From the NCBI GenBank assembly GCA_034414555.1, contig DAOUMA010000016.1, positions 124,001 to 188,000 of the forward strand: a stretch of DNA of 64,000 bases, written 5' to 3'. This DNA is from CG2-30-46-19 sp034414555 (lineage in GTDB: Bacteria; Chloroflexota; Dehalococcoidia; GIF9; AB-539-J10). Shown here piece after piece: positions 52,276 to 60,740 of the stretch. Under the pieces are notes generated by a model. The model saw only the letters and a list, made by a program, of their open reading frames with translations. It did no database searches and had not been told where the DNA came from. Every line of letters starts with the position of its first letter. Positions within the stretch are counted from its first letter, which is position 1. The position numbers and the translations under genes are program-made.

Positions 52276-53313
52276 TTAATCTTCTATATGGTGTGTTTCC
52301 TTTACTTTTTTAAGGTGTTGTTCAAAATCAACGGTTTTTCTTGTCAGCGGCGCCTTGCCCAGCGGGTCGACTATCTCCGTGTTGCCCAGAAGAACATCGA
52401 AAATAGCCTTTGTCCCTGAAGCAGCCACCTGAAGGTTGTAGCCACCTTCCAATGTAAGGATAAGATGTCCTTGACATAATTCAATAGCCAGCTGTTTTAG
52501 TATCTTAGCAATCTGAGCAAAACCAGTAACGCTCATCTGCATCATAGCTATATCGTCAGCCCAGTGAGGGTCAAAACCTGCAGAAACAAGAATAAGCTGT
52601 GGTTGGAATTTCGTAGCTACTGGAATAAGAACCTCGTTGAAAGCTCTCAGGTATTGCTCATCTCCCCAGCCGGCAGCCATAGGGAAATTAACGGTATATC
52701 CCTCGCCTTGACCAGTTCCGGTTTCATCCAGCCAGCCGGTCCCGGGATAAAAGGGATATTGGTGGGTAGAGAAGTAAAGGACTTTGGGGTCACCGTAAAA
52801 AGCCTCCTGCGTACCATTGCCATGGTGAACATCAAAATCAACGATAAGGATGCGTTTAATATTAAAGTTAGCCCGGGCGAATTTAGCTGCAATAGCCACA
52901 TTGTTGAAAATGCAGAATCCCATTGCTCTATTGCGGGTGGCATGGTGTCCTGGAGGTCTAACTAAAGCAAAAGCAGAATTAACCTCGCCTGCCATTACTT
53001 TTTCTACAGCGGATAGCAACCCACCAACAGCATATAAAGCTACTTCATATGACCTCGGGCACATAACAGTATCAGGGTCAAGCCATCCACCACCATTTTC
53101 AGCCTTGCCTTTAATACGCAAAACATATTCTGGAGCATGCACCATTTCTACCTCCTCTATTGAGGCAAGGCGGGGAGAAAACGAGATAAGCTTTTCTTTC
53201 ATGCCGGTCTTCTCCAAATGCGACATTATGGATACTAACCTCCGGGAATTCTCCACATGGGCACCAGTATCATGCTCTAGATAAATTGGGTCATAAACCA
53301 ATCCTGCCTTCAT
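52276..53313 (-). CDS. Histone deacetylase/AcuC-family zinc deacylase
   Basis: A 345-residue arginase-fold deacetylase. Catalytic histidines are in RPPGHHATRN, the zinc ligands in DFDVHHGNGTQEAFY and further on in SAGFDPHWAD; the C-terminal GGYN is present. Bacterial members deacetylate acetyl-CoA synthetase, polyamines or other small acyl-amines. The gene next to it across a divergent gap encodes an acyl-CoA synthetase subunit, a suggestive but unproven link. ATG with AGAGGTGA upstream. Confidence 0.9.
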   Translation of the reverse strand: MKAGLVYDPIYLEHDTGAHVENSRRLVSIMSHLEKTGMKEKLISFSPRLASIEEVEMVHAPEYVLRIKGKAENGGGWLDPDTVMCPRSYEVALYAVGGLLSAVEKVMAGEVNSAFALVRPPGHHATRNRAMGFCIFNNVAIAAKFARANFNIKRILIVDFDVHHGNGTQEAFYGDPKVLYFSTHQYPFYPGTGWLDETGTGQGEGYTVNFPMAAGWGDEQYLRAFNEVLIPVATKFQPQLILVSAGFDPHWADDIAMMQMSVTGFAQIAKILKQLAIELCQGHLILTLEGGYNLQVAASGTKAIFDVLLGNTEIVDPLGKAPLTRKTVDFEQHLKKVKETHHIED

Positions 53314-53461
53314 AATTAATCACCTCTTATTGCATCATAGCAAAGCTAGTTGAGCAAGACAACGGTGTTTTCTGAGTTGCAATTGACGGCACTTCCTAAA
53401 TGGAATAGTATAGGGGATTGGCTAAATTGGTATCTTGAAAGCCTTGGGCAATTAGTAGCCG

Positions 53462-54970
53462 ATGATAGTTAGTAATAGAGAGGTTATGTCTGAAATAGCT
53501 CAAAAATTTGATCCCCTTTTCAATCCTAGGTCGCTTACTTTGATTGGAGCATCAGCAAATCCATATAAATGGGGGGCTGTTATCTTGTCTCACATTATCA
53601 CCGGGCACTTCAAAGGCAAAGTGTACCCGGTAAATCCGCGAGAGAAAGAAATCTTGGGCTTGAAGGTATATTCCAGTGTCAAGACTCTGCCTGAAACTCC
53701 CGATCTTGCTGTAGTTGTGATTCCCTCTTCGAGTGTGCCACAAGTTTTGCAAGAATGTGGTGAGAAGGGAATCAAGGCCGCGGTCATTGTCACTGCTGGT
53801 TTTGCTGAGATAGGAGTTGAAGGGGAGAAATTGCAGCAGGAAGTGGTCAACATAGCCCGCGAACATGGCATGATTTTAGTGGGACCTAATTGCTTTGGCA
53901 TCATCAGCACAGCTTGCAGTTTGTGTGCCATTATGCCCCCTTTATTTCCCCATCCAGGGCCCTTTGCTGTAGTCTCACAAAGCGGCAATATCGGTTTTTC
54001 CATCGTCCAAAGATTAATCAGTAAGGGTTTTGGCATCAGCAAGCTTATCAGCTATGGCAATGAAGCGGATTTGCATTGTGAAGATTATCTTGAGTATTTG
54101 GCCGAGGATGCTGAGACTAAAGTCATATTGAGCTATATTGAAGGGTTCAAAGACGGCAGGAAGTTTTTTGAAATAGCTAAAAAGGTCACTCGAAAAAAGC
54201 CCATCGTGACGCTCAAGGCGGGATATACAAGTGCCGGAGCAAAGGCAGCCAAATCGCATACTGCTGCCTTGGCAGGTTCTGATGCTATTTTTGATTCTGT
54301 TTGCAAGCAAGCAGGGATTATAAGGGTTCGGGACATGGATGAGATATTCAACGTCGGTGCTGCCTTAGTGCATCAACCACTCCCCCGGGGGAAAGGGGTA
54401 GGAATAATCACTGCTGGTGGAGGTTGGGGGGTTCTTGGCGCCGATGCCTGTGTCAATGCTGGTCTTAGCGTGGCTCAGCTTCCTGAGGAAACTATAGGTG
54501 AACTGGATAGCCTACTGCCTTCCTGGTGGAGCCGGGGCAACCCTGTAGATTTGGTGGCGGGGGTCTTCGGGGAGGATGTGATGAAATCTATCGAGGTCAT
54601 GCTCCGTTGTGATGCTATTGATGGTCTGATGTTGCTGAACTTATCACCAATGCTGCCAAGGGGCATAGTATTGGTATCCATCGAAAGCCCAGATTTGCGT
54701 GAGCAGCTTAAGTCATTTGCGGATTCCCTGGCTGAGGTTCTTGAGCAATTAGCACTTTTGGTGGCGAAGTATAGTAAGCCAATTATCATTGCTGCTTCAG
54801 AGTTTGGTAGTGGATATGTAGATGCTCAGGTAAGCAAGCTGGCGGTGCAAAAAGGAATTCCATGGTATCTGTTGCCCGAACATGCTGCTGCCGTCCTTTC
54901 TAGATTAGCTGAGTATGCTGAATACCGGGGGAATTTATCCTCTCACGGTCCTTCAGTGCTTGAGCTATAA
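53462..54970 (+). CDS. acdA: Acyl-CoA synthetase (ADP-forming) alpha subunit
   Basis: A 502-residue CoA-binding/succinyl-CoA-synthetase-like protein. The Rossmann CoA-binding domain opens LTLIGASANPYKWGAV; the phosphorylated catalytic His is residue 266 in KSHTAALAGSD. It forms the alpha subunit of ADP-forming acetyl/acyl-CoA synthetase. The ATP-grasp beta subunit is encoded separately at 6034-6732. ATG 53486 (MSEIAQKF) is an alternative start eight codons in; neither has a good Shine-Dalgarno. Divergent from the deacetylase gene. Confidence 0.88.
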   Translation: MIVSNREVMSEIAQKFDPLFNPRSLTLIGASANPYKWGAVILSHIITGHFKGKVYPVNPREKEILGLKVYSSVKTLPETPDLAVVVIPSSSVPQVLQECGEKGIKAAVIVTAGFAEIGVEGEKLQQEVVNIAREHGMILVGPNCFGIISTACSLCAIMPPLFPHPGPFAVVSQSGNIGFSIVQRLISKGFGISKLISYGNEADLHCEDYLEYLAEDAETKVILSYIEGFKDGRKFFEIAKKVTRKKPIVTLKAGYTSAGAKAAKSHTAALAGSDAIFDSVCKQAGIIRVRDMDEIFNVGAALVHQPLPRGKGVGIITAGGGWGVLGADACVNAGLSVAQLPEETIGELDSLLPSWWSRGNPVDLVAGVFGEDVMKSIEVMLRCDAIDGLMLLNLSPMLPRGIVLVSIESPDLREQLKSFADSLAEVLEQLALLVAKYSKPIIIAASEFGSGYVDAQVSKLAVQKGIPWYLLPEHAAAVLSRLAEYAEYRGNLSSHGPSVLEL

Positions 54971-55382
54971 CACTAAGATAGCAAGAACGTTAAGCTAAAT
55001 AAGCACGGTTGGTGACCCTCGTCAAATACAGCTGAACATACCCCACCGCGTCAAGCGAGGGAAAATCTCCCGGCGTTTAAAAGGAGAATAAGCAAATCTT
55101 CACAACCCCATAGGCCAAAATTCAGTCACATTATCTTTGTGGGAGTAATAGTTGTTTATCATGATAGCAAAACACAAGGACAATCTTCGCGGGTTTTTCA
55201 TTGAAGGGTGAGACTAAATTGACTGGAAGGGGGACGTAGTTTATACTTGATAGCTAAAATTAAAAATAGTAAAAAGCGGCGCAGCTAAGCTTTATTTTCC
55301 ACAAAGGTCACCTTGGGGAAAGTGCTGTTAACTGAAAAGTCCTGTTTGTATATGGATAATTTTTGTTATAGGAGGTGAGATT
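54971..55382. other. Intergenic region upstream of the ThDP enzyme gene
   Basis: About 410 bases with no convincing ORF. The right third carries a strong promoter (55219-55247) and a leader of roughly 130 bases. That leader contains a small AAAGC/GCTTT hairpin followed by ATTTT (about 55274-55300) and the odd palindrome AAGGTCACCTT near 55305-55315. These may be regulatory; no known riboswitch was recognised. Confidence 0.45.
55219..55247 (+). promoter_or_regulatory. Sigma-70-type promoter for ThDP enzyme/ADH operon
   Basis: TTGACT at 55219-55224, exactly 17 bases, TATACT at 55242-55247. Each box matches the consensus at five of six positions. Start expected near 55254, with a leader of about 130 bases before the ATG at 55383. 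Confidence 0.7.
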
Positions 55383-57101
55383 ATGGCTAAAATAACAGGT
55401 GGAGAAGTTTTGAAGCGCTGTCTTGTCCAGGAAAACGTTAGATATGTTTTCGGTGTGTGTGGAGCTCAATTTTTGCCTTTTTTAGATGCCATCTACCAGG
55501 ACGAACGAATTGAGTTCATTGGTACTAGGCATGAGGCTGCAGCGGCTCATGCTGCAGACGCCTGGACACGTGTAACGGGGAAACCAGGTGTATGTATCGG
55601 AACAGTAGGTCCTGGAGCTGCAAATTTGGTTGCCGGAGTATACCCCCCTTCCGCAGATAGCATTCCTGTAATAGCAATTACAGCACAGAATCAGACATGG
55701 CGTTCGTATCCCGACCACGGTTCCACTCAAGGCTTAGATCAAATTTCGCTATTTAAGGGGGTCACTAAATGGAATGCCGTTATCTCTCATTGGGAACGTA
55801 TTCCTGAACTCGTTCATCAGGCCTTCAGAATAGCCACCTCGGGTAGACCTGGACCGGTTCATCTTGATTTCCCTTCAGATGTCATGTTTCAAGCCAAAGA
55901 CGAGAATGAGGTTAAAACCGTTCCCCCCAGAAGTTATAGACCCATTGAGCGTCCGGTTGGCGATATTTCGTTAATTGAGCAAGCCGCGAAAATGTTGAGC
56001 GAGACGAAATTGCCGCTCATCCATGCTGGAGGTGGGGTTCTTCGCTCAGAGGCTTCTGAGGAGCTTATTCAACTCGCTGAGTATTTACAAGCCCCAGTAA
56101 CCACCTCCGTACAAGGAAAGGGCGCTATCCCAGAGGATCATCACCTCTGCCTTATTTCAAATTGTTTTGGCACGGGGGGACTCGTTGTTCAAGCCGATGC
56201 GGATGTCGTGCTCTTGGTTGGAGGACGACTAGCTGACCTTGAGTTCTGGGGCAAGCCGCCTGCTTGGGGCGACCCAGCACAGCAGAAACTTATCCAGATA
56301 GATATCAGTGGCGACATGATTGGACTTAACCGGTTAGTAGACATCGGTATAGTTGGTGACGCAAAATCCACCCTTCGTGCTCTTTTAGAAGCGTTAAGGA
56401 AACATACGCCGAAAAAAGAGGAGCGTGAATCTCTTCAATCCTACAAACAAGTAGAGAAAGACTGGCTTGAAGGGTTCAAGGAAATGTGTGAGTCGGATAG
56501 TGTGCCGGTCCATCCAGCGCGATTGGTAAAAGAAGCGCGGGAATTCTTTCCAAGGGATGCCATCGTTGTAACTGATGGAGGAAACACATCTGTCTGGTGC
56601 GTGCGGTTAAATCGCATCTATGAACCAAATACATTCTTAAGCTGTTCATCGGGAGATGCAGGTCACCTCGGAGCTGGTATTCCTTATGCCATCGCAGCCA
56701 AGTTAGCAGCTCCCTCAAAACAAGTATATTGTATCACCGGGGATGGCTCATTCGGTCTTAACATCCAGGAATTGGAAACAGCGAGTCGTCTACAGTTGCC
56801 TATCGTATTCATAGTTCATAATGACAGTGCTTGGGGAATGATAAGAGCTGGGCAAACAGCGTCTTTTGGAAAAAGATATATCGGTGTTGACTTGGGTAAC
56901 ATCCGCTACGATGAAGTCGCTCGAGGTATGAATTGCTATGGGGAAAGAGTGGTGAAGCCTTCCGAGATCAAACCTGCTTTACAAAGAGCAGTCGACTCCA
57001 AGCTTCCCGCTGTGCTAGACGTAGTAATTGACAAAGAAGTGTTACCCTCACCGGATCTTGAGCTTTGTGTGGGAATGTGGTTAGAGGGTTGTGGTGAATA
57101 A
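55383..57101 (+). CDS. Thiamine diphosphate-dependent enzyme, acetolactate-synthase-like
   Basis: A 572-residue three-domain ThDP enzyme (pyrimidine-binding, central DHS-like, and diphosphate-binding). Glu51 in GTRHEAAAAHAAD is the ThDP-activating residue; GDGSFGLNIQELETASRLQLP is the Mg/ThDP motif near residue 453. The family includes acetolactate synthase, benzoylformate and oxalyl-CoA decarboxylases and carboligases. The pocket cannot be read by eye, and there is no ilvN regulatory subunit, so a role in branched-chain synthesis is not supported. It is followed after 23 bases by an ADH-family gene. ATG has AGGAGGTGAGATT upstream. Confidence 0.8.
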   Translation: MAKITGGEVLKRCLVQENVRYVFGVCGAQFLPFLDAIYQDERIEFIGTRHEAAAAHAADAWTRVTGKPGVCIGTVGPGAANLVAGVYPPSADSIPVIAITAQNQTWRSYPDHGSTQGLDQISLFKGVTKWNAVISHWERIPELVHQAFRIATSGRPGPVHLDFPSDVMFQAKDENEVKTVPPRSYRPIERPVGDISLIEQAAKMLSETKLPLIHAGGGVLRSEASEELIQLAEYLQAPVTTSVQGKGAIPEDHHLCLISNCFGTGGLVVQADADVVLLVGGRLADLEFWGKPPAWGDPAQQKLIQIDISGDMIGLNRLVDIGIVGDAKSTLRALLEALRKHTPKKEERESLQSYKQVEKDWLEGFKEMCESDSVPVHPARLVKEAREFFPRDAIVVTDGGNTSVWCVRLNRIYEPNTFLSCSSGDAGHLGAGIPYAIAAKLAAPSKQVYCITGDGSFGLNIQELETASRLQLPIVFIVHNDSAWGMIRAGQTASFGKRYIGVDLGNIRYDEVARGMNCYGERVVKPSEIKPALQRAVDSKLPAVLDVVIDKEVLPSPDLELCVGMWLEGCGE

Positions 57102-57124
57102 GCAAGAAAGGCAATAGTAGAAAG

Positions 57125-58288
57125 ATGTGGTGGTTTGTAAGTCCTAGGATAGTTTTTGGTGAGGATGCGCTTGATTATTTGGAGGAAGTTAAAGCCAGGA
57201 AAGCGGTAATAGTAACAGATCAGGGAATAAGAAAAGTCGGTTTTGTAGAGAGAATCACAAGTTACCTGGGAAAAAACGCAACTGAAGTTGAGACATTCGA
57301 GGCAGTGGAGCCGGATCCATCAAAGGGGACTGTATTCAAATGTGTAGAGCTCCTCAAGAGGTTTGAACCTGAACTGATAATTGGCTTGGGTGGTGGATCC
57401 CCCATAGATGTCGCAAAAGCGGCATGGCTGCTCTATGAAAACCCTGGGCTATCTCTGGAAGAAGTAACACCATTTGCCGAGTTGACCACGGGTAAGAAAG
57501 CCAGGCTGATAACGATACCCACCACCAGTGGGGGTGGGGCAGAACTTTCCTGGGCGATGGTGGTTACAGACAAGGCGGAACAGAGGAAATTAGAGCCCGC
57601 GACGCGCGAGGTCATTGCGGATATATGTATCTTGGATCCATCCTTAGTCTCAAGAATGCCTCCGCAACTCACTGCTGATACCGGGTTGGATGCACTTGCC
57701 AACTGTATAGAAAGCTATGTTTGTGAATGGCGGAATGATTTTACCGATGCGCTTGCGATAAAAGCTATGTCGTTGATATTTGAATACCTACCTGAGGTAT
57801 ACAAAAAAGGTGATGACATGATTGCAAGGGAGCGCATGCAGAATGCCGCTGCGATGGCGGGACTAGCTTTTGGCAATTCTCAGGTGACCATTGCACATAG
57901 CATGGGGCATGCGCTGGGTTCTATTTTTCATGTTTCTCATGGTCGCAGCGTGGAAGTGGTGTTGCCTTATGTAATACAGTACACCAAAACAGTTGCCGCC
58001 GATAGATATGCTGAGCTCGCAGCCGCAATCGGGATAAAAGCAAAATCGAGTGAAGAAGCTACTGATAGATTGGTTGTTGCCGTGAAAGAGCTAATCAAAC
58101 AACTAAATGAACCTCTCTCGATCAAAGAAATAGGGATAAGTGACAAGGATTTCAGAGAAAAGCTTGATCTTCTAGTAGAGCGGGCAGAGTTAGATACCTG
58201 TACAATAACTAGTCCAAGAGCTCCATCCGAGGACGAGTTTAGAAAACTCTTCCTCCACGCTTATGAAGGTAGGGATGTGGACTTTTAG
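57125..58288 (+). CDS. Iron-containing alcohol dehydrogenase-family protein with altered metal site
   Basis: A 387-residue group III (iron-ADH) protein. NAD(P) site GLGGGSPIDVAKA; TTSGGGAELS; metal region DTGLDALANCIESYV and HSMGHALGSIFHVSHG. By alignment with FucO-type enzymes the ligands are Asp189, position 193, His258 and His272; position 193, normally His in the DALTH motif, is Asn. Metal content or chemistry may differ. The family reduces aldehydes or oxidises alcohols with NAD(P). Its place behind a ThDP enzyme suggests it acts on that enzyme's aldehyde product, but this is inference. Confidence 0.82.
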   Translation: MWWFVSPRIVFGEDALDYLEEVKARKAVIVTDQGIRKVGFVERITSYLGKNATEVETFEAVEPDPSKGTVFKCVELLKRFEPELIIGLGGGSPIDVAKAAWLLYENPGLSLEEVTPFAELTTGKKARLITIPTTSGGGAELSWAMVVTDKAEQRKLEPATREVIADICILDPSLVSRMPPQLTADTGLDALANCIESYVCEWRNDFTDALAIKAMSLIFEYLPEVYKKGDDMIARERMQNAAAMAGLAFGNSQVTIAHSMGHALGSIFHVSHGRSVEVVLPYVIQYTKTVAADRYAELAAAIGIKAKSSEEATDRLVVAVKELIKQLNEPLSIKEIGISDKDFREKLDLLVERAELDTCTITSPRAPSEDEFRKLFLHAYEGRDVDF

Positions 58289-58333
58289 AAACAGATATCC
58301 TATATTTGTTAGTGGTGAGTACTACCAGAATAT

Positions 58334-58405
58334 GCGGGAGTAACTCAGTGGTAGAGTTCCTGCCTTCCAAGCAGGATGTCGCGGGTTCGAGTCCCGTCTC
58401 CCGCT
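58334..58405 (+). tRNA. tRNA-Gly (anticodon TCC)
   Basis: Acceptor GCGGGAG/CTCCCGC with discriminator T, anticodon loop CTTCCAA reading TCC, T-arm GCGGG-TTCGAGT-CCCGT. No encoded CCA. Five bases separate it from the next tRNA. Confidence 0.94.
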
Positions 58406-58410
58406 TTTAT

Positions 58411-58482
58411 GGGCTCGTAGCTCAGTGGCAGAGCGGCCGGCTCATAACCGGTTGGTCGTAGGTTCGAATCCTGCCGAGCCCA
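58411..58482 (+). tRNA. tRNA with anticodon CAT (elongator Met or Ile2)
   Basis: Acceptor GGGCTCG/CGAGCCC with discriminator A, anticodon loop CTCATAA, T-loop TTCGAAT. The paired G1-C72 excludes an initiator tRNA, which has a mismatch there. Elongator Met and the lysidine-modified Ile2 cannot be separated by eye. No encoded CCA. Confidence 0.9.
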
Positions 58483-58489
58483 TTTATTG

Positions 58490-60436
58490 CTAGAGCTTGC
58501 GACCTATTTCTGCAGCCTCAGCGATAGCATCAAGAGCTTTGCGAGGCTGTTTAGCATCACCAATGACATACATTTCCTTTACCATGCCTCGGATTCTCGA
58601 GGCGAACTCGTTCACCGGAGCAATTCCCGTTGCGAGAACAATTGTATCAAAGCCTGAAAGCGTTTCTTCCTTGCCATTTCGCTCAAGGATTACTCCATCC
58701 TTAACAAACCTTTTTACTGAGGCAGAGGTAATAATGCTCGCTTTCTCCTGGGCAAGCCTTTGCAGCAGGAAATACCTTGTCGACCCCCCGACATCCTGTG
58801 CAACTCTAGGTAGTGCTTCCACCAACGTTACCCTGCATCCCATGATTTGCCCCAGAAAGTCAGCTGTCTCACATCCCACCATACCTCCCCCTATTACCAA
58901 AATGCTGCGCCCCGGTGTTACTTTACCCCCCAGGACGTCAAAAGCCGTGACCACTCCTTCCTTTTCTATCCCTGGAATGTCAGGAATGACAGGAGTTCCT
59001 CCTGTAGCAATCACTATTGCATCAGGCTGAAGGCTATCAATCGTTTTTTCAGTCACTTCTTGACCCAAAGCTACCTTTACCCCGGCTTTCCTAATCTGGA
59101 TACTTAGGTAATTTATTATTTTAGTAATTTCTTGCTTGCATGGAGGGACAGCAGCAAGCTTAAATTGACCTCCTAACTTTTCATCCTTCTCATATAGATA
59201 AACCTCATGACCTCTTAAAGCAGCAACTCGGGCTACCTCCATACCTGCGGGACCACCACCTACAACCAGAACCCTCTTGCTTTGAGGGGCTGGAATGAGT
59301 GCCATCTCTCTTTCTTTACCCACTGTGGGGTTGACCAAGCAGGATATGCATATTTTCTCCAAATCAGAAAGCCTATCTATACATCCCTGATTGCAAGCGA
59401 TACACCATCGGATATCATCATAATTTCCTGCTGCTGCTTTCTTCGGCAGTTCGGGGTCTGCCAACGAGGCTCGACCCATAGCAACTAAGTCAGCTTGACC
59501 TTCTTTCAGGATCTCTTCAGCCATGCGAGGATCGTTGATTCTTCCCACGGTGATGACTGGCACAGAGGTAGCTTTTTTAACCTCACCAGCAGCACTTACA
59601 TTGTAGCCAGGAGGAATTGCCATGGGAGCGGTTATATAATCGAAACTAGCGTAAACACCAGTGGAGACATTGAAGGCATTCACCCCGGCTTGCTCTAAAA
59701 GGGGGATTATTGTCTTGGTTTCCTGAATGGTTCTTCCACCGGTGACTCTCTCGTCTCCACTTAAGCGAAAGATGATAGGATAGTCAGCCCCCACCCTTTC
59801 CCTGATTTTGTGGATAATTTCGATGGGAAACCGTAACAGCCCCTCTATGTCTCCTCCATAAGCGTCTGACCGATGATTGGCATACCCCGACATGAATTGC
59901 GCTATCAAGTATCCATGAGCCCCATGAAGCTCCACGGCATCTATCCCAGCCTCTTTAGCTCTTCTAGCGCCTTCAGCAAATTGTTTCTCTAGTTCCCGGA
60001 TTTCCTCTACACTGAGCTCCTTAGGAATTTCTCTGCAAACAGGGCAGGGAATTGCTGAAGGGGATACCAGAGGTCGGCCAGTTAGGGACGAAAATGTTTG
60101 TCTTCCGGGATGATACAATTGAACCGCAACTTTAGCTTCTTTAGCATGTAGCGCCTTAGCTAAATCCCTGAACCCCGGAATGAATTTGTCATCCCAAATA
60201 CTAAGCTGAAGGGGTGAACCTTTACCATAAGGGCTAATAGCCGTTATTTCGGTGATAATCAAACCGAATCCACCGTCAGCTCGAGCTACAAGGTAGTCCT
60301 TAAGGCGCTCGCTTACCGTGCCATCGGGGTTAGCAAAATTAGTACCCATTGCAGGAACTACCAGCCGATTTTTAAGCTCCAGGGAGTTGATCTGTATCGG
60401 TTCGAAAATCTTTTTAGGAGCGGTCATTGGCATCAT
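58490..60436 (-). CDS. NADH:flavin oxidoreductase / 2,4-dienoyl-CoA or enoate reductase-like
   Basis: A 648-residue multi-cofactor flavoprotein. An old-yellow-enzyme FMN barrel (residues about 1-330: QINSLELKNRLVVPAMGTNFANPDG, VELHGAHGYLIAQFMSGYANHRSDAYGG) leads to a 4Fe-4S motif CIACNQGCIDRL...CISC, then FAD and NAD(P) Rossmann domains (VLVVGGGPAGMEVARVAALRGHEV; ILVIGGGMVGCETADFL). Same architecture as FadH, enoate reductase and trimethylamine dehydrogenase. Substrate unknown; reduction of unsaturated acyl compounds or aromatics is likely. The start is one of three clustered ATGs after AAGGAAG. Confidence 0.88.
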   Translation of the reverse strand: MMPMTAPKKIFEPIQINSLELKNRLVVPAMGTNFANPDGTVSERLKDYLVARADGGFGLIITEITAISPYGKGSPLQLSIWDDKFIPGFRDLAKALHAKEAKVAVQLYHPGRQTFSSLTGRPLVSPSAIPCPVCREIPKELSVEEIRELEKQFAEGARRAKEAGIDAVELHGAHGYLIAQFMSGYANHRSDAYGGDIEGLLRFPIEIIHKIRERVGADYPIIFRLSGDERVTGGRTIQETKTIIPLLEQAGVNAFNVSTGVYASFDYITAPMAIPPGYNVSAAGEVKKATSVPVITVGRINDPRMAEEILKEGQADLVAMGRASLADPELPKKAAAGNYDDIRWCIACNQGCIDRLSDLEKICISCLVNPTVGKEREMALIPAPQSKRVLVVGGGPAGMEVARVAALRGHEVYLYEKDEKLGGQFKLAAVPPCKQEITKIINYLSIQIRKAGVKVALGQEVTEKTIDSLQPDAIVIATGGTPVIPDIPGIEKEGVVTAFDVLGGKVTPGRSILVIGGGMVGCETADFLGQIMGCRVTLVEALPRVAQDVGGSTRYFLLQRLAQEKASIITSASVKRFVKDGVILERNGKEETLSGFDTIVLATGIAPVNEFASRIRGMVKEMYVIGDAKQPRKALDAIAEAAEIGRKL

Positions 60437-60740
60437 GCTTCCTTTCGAATAGCTGTGGAAAGCTTAACATTTAATGAGCATGCACAGCAAAGCATTAGTT
60501 GACATAATATTAATCATTCTTGGCAGGGAACAATACTTGTAGCGTGCCTCCTCATCACATCTATCATTGGTGCCTCAAACACATTACCAACCATCGGTGT
60601 TTCAGCTGCTCTTCTTTTTCCAATACTTCAGTGAAATATCTTAGGGCGGAAGTAACTGAGCAGGCGGCTTTAGACAAAAGCTGAGGTAGAGCCGGGCAAT
60701 TATGGCATGTCTATTCGAGTTCCGTTCTAGTGGTAAAGCT
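60437..60740. other. Intergenic region with no recognised gene
   Basis: About 300 bases between the flavoprotein start and the lipoprotein stop. No ORF with a credible start was seen. A stretch at about 60645-60735 carries GCGGAAG-like and TTCGAGTTCC pieces reminiscent of a tRNA but does not fold as one. Confidence 0.4.

Noticed and set aside
54970..55382. Thiamine riboswitch in the leader of the ThDP enzyme gene
   Set aside because: The THI-box core CUGAGA and its partner motif were not seen in the leader.
60645..60735. tRNA-like stretch with GCGGAAG and TTCGAGTTCC
   Set aside because: The two ends do not pair as an acceptor stem and no anticodon arm forms; at most a decayed remnant.
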